A stretch of DNA of 5,395 nucleotides from positions 1-5,395 of the forward strand of contig JAESTN010000118.1 of the NCBI GenBank assembly GCA_016763595.1, in the 5' to 3' direction. The notes under the pieces were generated by a model. It was not told where the DNA came from. It worked only from the letters and a program-made list of their open reading frames with translations, and ran no database searches. Shown in pieces: positions 1-4,781 of this stretch (position 1 is its first letter; every line of letters begins with the position of its first letter). The position numbers and the translations under genes are program-made. The stretch comes from Flavobacteriaceae bacterium (GTDB lineage Bacteria > Bacteroidota > Bacteroidia > Flavobacteriales > Flavobacteriaceae).

Positions 1-31
1 ATATTCAACTTGTTTGTAGAATATTTAACAA

Positions 32-763
32 ATGAAGATAATCAAACTTGATGCCATCGACTCTACCAATTCTTTTTTAAAAGAATTGGCACAGAATAGT
101 AGTCTCGAAAACTATACAATCGTTACAACTAAAGAGCAAAAAAAAGGCAGAGGACAAATGGGAACACAATGGGTTTCTGAACCTAATAAAAACTTACTTT
201 GCAGTGTTTATGTGGCCTTTGATAAATTTCCTGTAGCCGACAAGGTGTTTCTTAACTATGCCGTTTCTTTGGCGGTAATTTATGCTTTGGAAAAGTTTAA
301 CGTACCTAAATTAGCCATTAAGTGGCCAAACGACATTTTGTCATCTAATCAGAAAATTTGTGGTGTTTTGGTAGAGAATGTCATGCAGAGCATGGAGATT
401 AAGTCAGCAATTATTGGAATTGGTATTAATGTTAATCAAGAAGTTTTCCCTAATCACTTAAAAAATGTCACATCCATAAAGAACGAAGTAAAACGAGATA
501 TTGATTTGGACGAGCTGCTTCACTCATTTGTAGATGAGTTAAAAAGAGCGATTGCTTTTATAACAAATTCGACTCCTCACGTTTTAGAGAAGAATTATTT
601 AGAACTGTTGTATAAAAAAAACATCCCTACTATGTTTAGAAATAGTAACGATGTTTTGTTTATGGGTAAAATAGTAGGTGTTTCTCTTCAAGGAAAATTA
701 CAAATTGAGTTTGAAGATGAGTCCATACAAGAATTTGGAATTAAAGAAGTTTCTTTTGCTTAA
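32..763 (+). CDS. birA: Biotin--[acetyl-CoA-carboxylase] ligase, short (group I) form
   Basis: Cytoplasmic enzyme that activates biotin with ATP to biotinyl-5'-AMP and transfers it to the conserved lysine of biotin carboxyl carrier proteins. All family signatures are visible in the 243-residue product: D-S-T-N at residues 10-13, the biotinyl-AMP loop GRGQMGTQW at 39-47, KWPND at 97-101 with the biotin-contacting lysine, KICGVLVE at 108-115 and GIGINVN at 129-135. A small C-terminal domain follows from about residue 195. The protein starts directly with the catalytic domain and lacks the N-terminal winged helix of E. coli BirA, so it should be a ligase only and not a repressor of biotin genes. 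ATG 32 places the catalytic domain correctly. Only 31 upstream bases are in the window, and they show no convincing promoter (CTTGTTTG at 9-16 lacks the TA of the consensus). Its stop overlaps the convergent downstream gene by 4 bases. Confidence 0.95.
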   Translation: MKIIKLDAIDSTNSFLKELAQNSSLENYTIVTTKEQKKGRGQMGTQWVSEPNKNLLCSVYVAFDKFPVADKVFLNYAVSLAVIYALEKFNVPKLAIKWPNDILSSNQKICGVLVENVMQSMEIKSAIIGIGINVNQEVFPNHLKNVTSIKNEVKRDIDLDELLHSFVDELKRAIAFITNSTPHVLEKNYLELLYKKNIPTMFRNSNDVLFMGKIVGVSLQGKLQIEFEDESIQEFGIKEVSFA

Positions 764-1149
764 AGTTTAGAAATGTTTTCGGCTAATACTTCAATGAATT
801 TTGTTAGTGGTTTTTTGACCATCATAGCCATCATTGGGTTGAAATCTCCACTAAATACTAATTGTGCCTGAGATTCATTTTCAGAAATCTCAGTTAAATT
901 TCCAGACAATGTAAATGGTAATTTACTACTTGCTGCTCCTAGAGTTATGTTAGAAAATTCTGTTTTCTCTTTTAAAACCAATCTAATTTCTGGCATTCCT
1001 TTTAAGGAAAACAGAAAAGAATCTCCATCAACTTCAAATTTTTGAGTATTTTCTGGCATCAATTGTTCAAAGTTTTTTAAATCTGATAAAAACTCAAATA
1101 CTTCTTTTGAAGATTTTGCAACAGATACTTTTGCGCTTTTTAAATTCAT
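760..1149 (-). CDS. SRPBCC/START-like small protein, function unknown
   Basis: A 129-residue soluble protein with no signal peptide or membrane segment. Its pattern fits an SRPBCC (Bet v 1/START/polyketide cyclase-like) fold: an N-terminal strand (residues 4-11), the family-typical K-E-V-F-E-F-L-S-D-L-K-N-F helix start (15-27), E-Q-L-M-P-E (28-33), alternating beta strands to about 101, and a long C-terminal helix (about 105-127) that closes the ligand cavity. I recall close homologues throughout Flavobacteriia next to pyrE, some of which carry a copied 'orotate phosphoribosyltransferase' label; there is no PRPP motif here, so that label would be wrong. The gene begins 9 bases after the pyrE stop on the same strand, with no promoter motif in the gap, so it is probably translated from the pyrE mRNA. 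Its own stop overlaps that of birA. The ligand is unknown; a role linked to pyrimidine metabolism is only a guess from position. Confidence 0.85.
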   Translation of the reverse strand: MNLKSAKVSVAKSSKEVFEFLSDLKNFEQLMPENTQKFEVDGDSFLFSLKGMPEIRLVLKEKTEFSNITLGAASSKLPFTLSGNLTEISENESQAQLVFSGDFNPMMAMMVKKPLTKFIEVLAENISKL

Positions 1150-1158
1150 AATTTTATA

Positions 1159-1800
1159 TTATTGATTCCACTCACTTGGGTTTGATCTCCAGGCTTGTAA
1201 TGTGTTTAATTCTTTTTCTGAAATGTACTTGTTGTCTAAAGCTTGTTCAAGTAAGTACTCATAACTGCTTAATGTCGTTAATTCTATATTTTTTTCTTTA
1301 AAATTAGTTGAAGCAATATCAAATCCATAGGTAAAAATTGCGACCATTCCTTTAATATTCACATCAGCTTCTTTTAAGGCCTCTACGGCTTGTAAGCTGC
1401 TTTTTCCAGTGCTAATTAAATCTTCAATAACAACTACATTTTGACCTTTTTCAATATGACCTTCAATTTGGTTTTTTCTACCATGCTTCTTAGCTTCAGG
1501 TCTAACATATACAAAAGGAACCCCTAATTCTTGGGCAACAAGAACACCAATGGCAATTGCGCCAGTAGCAACACCAGCAATAACATCGGGTTTTCCATGC
1601 TTCTCTTCAACCAATTTAGCGATTTCTTCTTTTAAGAAATTTCGAACAGCTGGAAAAGATAAGGTAATTCTGTTGTCGCAATAAATAGGAGATTTCCAAC
1701 CAGAAGCCCAATTAAAAGGTTCTGTTGTATTTAGTTTTATCGCTTTTATCTGTAATAGAAATTCAGCTGTTTTTTTTGCTGTATCTTTGTTTAAAATCAT
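1159..1800 (-). CDS. pyrE: Orotate phosphoribosyltransferase
   Basis: Catalyses orotate + PRPP to orotidine 5'-monophosphate + PPi, the fifth step of de novo UMP synthesis, in the cytoplasm. The 213-residue length is normal. Visible signatures are the substrate-binding stretch ASGWKSPIYCDNR (residues 32-44), GVATGAI (76-82), the flexible catalytic loop region YVRPEAKKHGRKNQIEG (98-114) with its lysines and histidine, and the PRPP-binding motif VVVIEDLISTGKSS (122-135) carrying the acidic E-D pair and T-G-K-S. ATG at 1798-1800 is the only plausible start, since the next methionine is at residue 152. The start lies 7 bases from the divergent Nudix gene start. A -7 promoter element on this strand (1805-1812) would begin the transcript at or next to the ATG, so the mRNA may be leaderless. 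A run of eight A's encodes residues near the N terminus (1770-1777). The SRPBCC gene follows 9 bases downstream. Confidence 0.97.
   Translation of the reverse strand: MILNKDTAKKTAEFLLQIKAIKLNTTEPFNWASGWKSPIYCDNRITLSFPAVRNFLKEEIAKLVEEKHGKPDVIAGVATGAIAIGVLVAQELGVPFVYVRPEAKKHGRKNQIEGHIEKGQNVVVIEDLISTGKSSLQAVEALKEADVNIKGMVAIFTYGFDIASTNFKEKNIELTTLSSYEYLLEQALDNKYISEKELNTLQAWRSNPSEWNQ
1782..1789 (+). promoter_or_regulatory. Predicted -7 promoter element for the Nudix gene
   Basis: TATCTTTG is a perfect match to the Bacteroidota sigma-A -7 element TAnnTTTG. It lies 18 bases before the Nudix ATG at 1808, inside the 5' end of pyrE on the opposite strand. Transcription would start near 1794-1795 and give a leader of roughly 13 nt. 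No TTG-type -33 element is present at the expected 17-23 base spacing, so the match rests on the -7 box alone. Confidence 0.5.
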
Positions 1801-1804
1801 GTAG

Positions 1805-1812
1805 CAAATGTA
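1805..1812 (-). promoter_or_regulatory. Predicted -7 promoter element for pyrE
   Basis: Read on the minus strand this is TACATTTG, a perfect TAnnTTTG match. A TTG (complement of 1836-1838) lies 23 bases upstream and could serve as the -33 element, at the upper limit of usual spacing. Only four bases separate the box from the pyrE ATG, which predicts a leaderless or nearly leaderless mRNA. The box contains the Nudix start codon (1808-1810) on the other strand, so part of its sequence is fixed by that gene. Confidence 0.5.
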
Positions 1813-2407
1813 TAAAGTTTTTGTAAATGATAAGCCAATTATCTTAACAGATTCATTAAAAAATGATAACAGTTACCCCGTTTATATTTTTAATGAGGTA
1901 GTAATTGATGAAGTTTTGCATAAATTGAGAAGAGGAAATACGAACGGTATGAATCTATTTTGTTCAAATTTAGCTGCAGATTGGAGTACTTTTAAAAAAG
2001 AATTTAAGGTTGTGTTTGCAGCTGGTGGTTTAGTAACAAACCCTACTAATGAAATACTTTTTATATACCGATCTAATGTTTGGGATTTGCCAAAAGGAAG
2101 AGTAGAAGAAGGAGAATCTATAGAGGAAACAGCTGTTAGAGAAGTAGAAGAAGAATGTGGCGCTGAAGGATTAAAACTAATAAAACCTTTGTTGATTACG
2201 CATCATTTGTTTTATATGGATCACATTCAGCAAATGAAAATTACCCACTGGTTTTTGATGGAAGCTGATTTTCAGAAAAACTTAAAGCCACAGTTGGAAG
2301 AAGGGATTACTAAAGTCCTTTTCAAGAATAAAGATGAAGTGCAAGAGGCCATGAAGAACACCTATGCAAACATCAAGCTAGTTTTAGATACATATTATAA
2401 AAACTAA
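1808..2407 (+). CDS. Nudix hydrolase with N-terminal extension
   Basis: A 199-residue protein that should hydrolyse a nucleoside diphosphate linked to another moiety (X); the substrate is not readable from sequence. The Nudix box is complete and exact at residues 97-119 (G-x5-E-x7-R-E-V-E-E-E-C-G-A), with the metal-binding glutamates in R-E-V-E-E-E and the usual W-D-L-P-K-G lead-in (92-97). The Nudix fold runs from about residue 66 (F-K-V-V-F-A-A-G-G-L) to the C terminus. Residues 1-65 (beginning MYKVFVNDKP) lie outside the fold and match no domain I recognise; I recall the same N terminus in other flavobacterial homologues, which supports the ATG at 1808. Possible roles are removal of damaged nucleotides or of signalling and cofactor nucleotides. 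The gene is divergent from pyrE and stops 48 bases before sulP, which has its own promoter motif. An in-frame AUG-UAG pair at 1799-1804 sits just before the start. Confidence 0.93.
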   Translation: MYKVFVNDKPIILTDSLKNDNSYPVYIFNEVVIDEVLHKLRRGNTNGMNLFCSNLAADWSTFKKEFKVVFAAGGLVTNPTNEILFIYRSNVWDLPKGRVEEGESIEETAVREVEEECGAEGLKLIKPLLITHHLFYMDHIQQMKITHWFLMEADFQKNLKPQLEEGITKVLFKNKDEVQEAMKNTYANIKLVLDTYYKN

Positions 2408-2422
2408 ATCTAAAATTAAACT

Positions 2423-2430
2423 TATCTTTG
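2423..2430 (+). promoter_or_regulatory. Predicted -7 promoter element for the SulP gene
   Basis: TATCTTTG, identical to the box before the Nudix gene and a perfect TAnnTTTG match. It lies in the 48-base gap, 25 bases before the sulP ATG at 2456, giving a leader of about 20 nt. No clear TTG -33 element is seen upstream (about 2397-2406). It suggests that sulP is transcribed at least partly on its own, although readthrough from the Nudix gene remains possible because no terminator is visible in the gap. Confidence 0.5.
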
Positions 2431-2455
2431 CCGACTTTCAGAAAACTTATATGCC

Positions 2456-4117
2456 ATGATGAAATATATTAAAAGCAAAACGTTGAATATAAAAGACGAT
2501 ACTTTTGCAGGAATTACAGTTTCTTTAGCGATGATTCCAGAAGTAGTAGCATTTGCTTTTGTTGCACAAATAGACCCATTGGTAGCCCTTTCTGGAGCTT
2601 TTATTATCGGATTAATTACGGCTGTTTTTGGTGGTAGACCAGGATTAATTTCTGGAGCAGCTGGTGCCGTTGCAGTTATTTTTGTAACCATGATTTCTCA
2701 AGGTCATGCCAAAGGAATGTTAATGGATACGCCTATAGATAATATGGGGTATTATTATTTGTTGGCTGCAGTTATTTTAATGGGCTGTTTTCAAATAGGA
2801 GCTGGATTATTAAAATTAGGCCGTTTTGTGCGTTTAATTCCACACTCTGTAATGATGGGGTTTGTAAACGGACTGGCTATTGTAATCTTTATAGCTCAGG
2901 TAAAAATGTTTACACACAAAGAAGCAACAGTGTCTCCTGAAGGTGTAAAGAGTTATATAAATATAGCAATGAACGGTAGCGAATTGTATATTATGTTAGG
3001 CTTAGTTGGGTTAACAATGTCAATTATTTGGTTGCTGCCAAAATTAACAAAAAAGATTCCTGCAGCATTAACAGCTATTTTGGTAACCACTGGAATTGTG
3101 ATTTTTGGAGGAGTTGATGTAAGTACAGTTGGATCTTATATTATTGAAGGTGGAGGAAATGGATTGTCTGGAGAGTTTCCAACGCCCAATACCGAATTAT
3201 GGCAAAACTTACCAATCAACTTAGATACGTTTATGTTTATTTTACCCTATGCATTTTTAGCAGCTAGTGTTGGTTTGATAGAGTCATTAATGACCATGAA
3301 CTTAGTTGATGAGTTAACTGAAACTAGAGGGAACGGAAATAGAGAGTGTGTAGCACAAGGAGCAGGGAATATCGTAAGTGGATTGTTTGGAGGAACCGGT
3401 GGTTGTGGAATGATTGGACAAACAGTAATTAATATTAATGCAGGTGGTAGAGGAAGAGTATCTGGAATTGTAATGTCTTTAACCTTGTTGACTTTTATTT
3501 TATTTACAGATAAATATATTGAACAAATACCAATTGCAGCCTTGATTGGAGTGATGTTTATGATGGTTATCGAAACATTTGCTTGGTCTAGTTTTAGAAT
3601 TTTAAGAAAAATACCAGCTTCTGATGCTTTTGTTTTAATAGTCGTTTCTGTTGTGACAGTTTTATTTGATTTGGCAATTGCTGTATTTGTGGGAGTTATT
3701 ATTTCTGCATTGGTTTTTGCATGGGAAAACGCCAAGAAAATTAGAGCAAGAAAACGTATTAAAGAAGATGGAACCAAAGTATATGAAATTTGGGGGCCAT
3801 TATTTTTTGGAAGTATTTCAGCATTTAATGAGAAGTTTGATCCAAAAAATGATCCAAAAATGGTAGAGATAGATTTTGTAGAAGCACGAATTAGTGATCA
3901 TTCTGCAATTGAAGCTATTTTTGCTTTGGTAGAAAAATATCAGGCGCAGGGAAAAACAATAAAACTAAAACATTTGAGCGAAGACTGTAAAGTGTTGTTG
4001 TATAAGTCTAGCCCTATCTTTAAAGGGGTAATTGAAGAGGCAATCGATGATCCTAGGTATCATTTAGCAGCAAACCCAGAAGACTTTCCTAAGCCATTAT
4101 CAGAATACAAATTTTAA
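2456..4117 (+). CDS. SulP-family inorganic anion transporter with STAS domain
   Basis: Inner-membrane transporter of the SulP/SLC26 family; substrates in the family include sulfate, bicarbonate and other anions, and here the substrate is unresolved. The 553 residues show the usual order: a many-segment membrane domain (about residues 16-422) and a cytoplasmic STAS domain (about 440-540, with the core I-D-F-V-E-A-R-I-S-D-H-S at 472-483). Diagnostic stretches are SLAMIPEVVAFAF (23-35) in the first membrane segment, SGAAGAVAV (66-74) in the third, and N-R-E-C-V-A-Q-G-A-G-N (295-305) followed by FGGTGGCGMIGQT (311-323). The last motif resembles the Bacillus YbaR-type branch more than BicA or typical sulfate permeases. 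E276 and T280 (IESLMT) appear to align with BicA Asp258 and Thr262 of the sodium site, from memory, so coupling may differ. Start: ATG 2456, with 2459 equally possible. The flanking genes share no obvious pathway with it. A strong terminator lies 51 bases past the stop, inside the opposing gene. Confidence 0.93.
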   Translation: MMKYIKSKTLNIKDDTFAGITVSLAMIPEVVAFAFVAQIDPLVALSGAFIIGLITAVFGGRPGLISGAAGAVAVIFVTMISQGHAKGMLMDTPIDNMGYYYLLAAVILMGCFQIGAGLLKLGRFVRLIPHSVMMGFVNGLAIVIFIAQVKMFTHKEATVSPEGVKSYINIAMNGSELYIMLGLVGLTMSIIWLLPKLTKKIPAALTAILVTTGIVIFGGVDVSTVGSYIIEGGGNGLSGEFPTPNTELWQNLPINLDTFMFILPYAFLAASVGLIESLMTMNLVDELTETRGNGNRECVAQGAGNIVSGLFGGTGGCGMIGQTVININAGGRGRVSGIVMSLTLLTFILFTDKYIEQIPIAALIGVMFMMVIETFAWSSFRILRKIPASDAFVLIVVSVVTVLFDLAIAVFVGVIISALVFAWENAKKIRARKRIKEDGTKVYEIWGPLFFGSISAFNEKFDPKNDPKMVEIDFVEARISDHSAIEAIFALVEKYQAQGKTIKLKHLSEDCKVLLYKSSPIFKGVIEEAIDDPRYHLAANPEDFPKPLSEYKF

Positions 4118-4734
4118 TCAGAAATAAACGCTTGCCAATCGTTTGGTGTGTTTAAATTTTGAATACATACCCCATCAGAAACGTCAATAAAAGAAATTTC
4201 TGATGGGGTGTTTTTTTTGATTTGAAAATCTAATCTGGCATTCGGGTCAGAAAGGCTTATATTTAAAAGGAGTTGGCAAAATTCAGGTGTTATTTTAATT
4301 GGATGTCCTTTTTTGTCTTGGTACTTCGGAATAACAATTACATTTTCTTCGATATTTAGTTTTCTTTGTTCTTGCTTATTAAATAGCGGGACATCAATAG
4401 GTAAAATGAATGCTTGTTGGTTTAAGCCTACATGTTTTAAAATTGATTGTAACGTAGAAAATAGCCCAAATTTCGGGTTCGGATTTATCACGACTCTAAT
4501 TTGCTTTTTTTTATAAGAAATAGCCGTTTTAGTAGCGTCCTTTAACCAAGGAATTGCATTAAAATACAATTGGGTGTCATGTCCCAATCCAATAATAACC
4601 TCAGTACCTATAAAGGTTTCAATTTGAGATAAAATCCAAAAGCTATTGTTGTGTTTTAACAATCCTTTTGGTGCTCCCATTCGAGAAGATTTCCCTCCTG
4701 CAAGAATTATGAGTATGGGGTGACTTTTTTTCAT
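4114..4734 (-). CDS. MocA/MobA-like molybdenum cofactor nucleotidyltransferase
   Basis: A 206-residue NTP-transferase that probably adds a nucleotide to molybdopterin. The N-terminal nucleotide-binding loop LAGGKSSRMGAPKGLL is at residues 11-26, the metal-binding P-I-D-V-P at 112-116, K-K-G-H-P-I at 141-146 and N-L-N-T-P-N-D-W at 193-200. R-M-G-A-P-K and G-H-P are closer to MocA (CTP, cytosine dinucleotide) than to MobA (GTP), although L-A-G-G is MobA-like. The neighbouring molybdoenzyme subunit belongs to a group whose characterised members use the cytosine dinucleotide cofactor, so MocA is the better inference; no symbol is assigned because specificity is unproven. I choose ATG 4732-4734. 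The open frame extends upstream to a TTG at 4752, but that codon lies in a terminator hairpin loop and would add residues before the normal start. No promoter motif lies in the 47-base gap to the upstream gene. Residues 173-189 are encoded by the opposite strand of the sulP terminator. The stop overlaps that of sulP. Confidence 0.85.
   Translation of the reverse strand: MKKSHPILIILAGGKSSRMGAPKGLLKHNNSFWILSQIETFIGTEVIIGLGHDTQLYFNAIPWLKDATKTAISYKKKQIRVVINPNPKFGLFSTLQSILKHVGLNQQAFILPIDVPLFNKQEQRKLNIEENVIVIPKYQDKKGHPIKITPEFCQLLLNISLSDPNARLDFQIKKNTPSEISFIDVSDGVCIQNLNTPNDWQAFISD
4169..4218 (+). terminator. Intrinsic terminator of sulP, inside the opposing CDS
   Basis: A perfect 13-bp inverted repeat: ACCCCATCAGAAA at 4169-4181 pairs with TTTCTGATGGGGT at 4197-4209 around a 15-base loop. 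One G (4210) and then eight T's (4211-4218) follow. This is a typical Rho-independent terminator for transcripts coming from sulP, whose stop is 51 bases upstream. On the minus strand the second arm is followed by mixed sequence, not a T-run, so it should not end the nucleotidyltransferase mRNA. The whole element is coding sequence of that gene. The loop is long, and a smaller competing palindrome (AGAAATTTCT, 4192-4201) overlaps the right arm. Confidence 0.85.
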
Positions 4735-4769
4735 AAAAAAGATTCCCGCCAAAGCGGGAATTTTATTTT
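4735..4769. terminator. Bidirectional terminator hairpin between molybdoenzyme gene and nucleotidyltransferase
   Basis: A perfect 8-bp GC-rich stem, ATTCCCGC (4742-4749) with GCGGGAAT (4754-4761), closes a CAAA loop. It is flanked by A6 (4735-4740) on the left and TTTATTTT (4762-4769) on the right, so either strand reads as hairpin plus T-rich tail. On the minus strand it lies 20 bases after the oxidoreductase stop and its T6 tail runs straight into the nucleotidyltransferase ATG. On the plus strand it would stop any readthrough from sulP or antisense transcription. Confidence 0.85.
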
Positions 4770-4781
4770 GATTCTATTTTT

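Noticed and set aside
9..16. CTTGTTTG before birA as a -7 promoter element
   Set aside because: It keeps TTTG but lacks the near-invariant TA of the Bacteroidota box, and too little upstream sequence is present to look for a -33 element.
744..759. AAAGAA-GT-TTCTTT inverted repeat at the end of birA
   Set aside because: AT-only short arms with a two-base spacer cannot form a stable hairpin; explained by lysine/phenylalanine codons.
783..818. Possible birA terminator: CTAA/TTAG arms followed by a T-run (811-816)
   Set aside because: Only four paired bases with a wide AT-rich loop; far weaker than the two clear terminators in the window.
2422..2691. Minus-strand open frame over the Nudix-sulP gap and the start of sulP
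   Set aside because: Antisense to the conserved first membrane segments of sulP; low-complexity Ala/Pro/Thr-rich product and no homology pattern. A shadow frame.
3247..3777. Minus-strand open frame of 176 codons inside sulP
   Set aside because: Fully antisense to conserved SulP motifs; Ile/Thr/Pro-biased composition typical of a reverse-complement shadow.
3666..3866. Plus-strand open frame of 66 codons inside sulP
   Set aside because: Overlaps sulP out of frame at the membrane/STAS junction; no leader or recognisable domain.
4313..4516. Plus-strand open frame of 67 codons opposite the nucleotidyltransferase
   Set aside because: Antisense to a well-supported gene and downstream of the sulP terminator, with no promoter motif; composition is that of a shadow.
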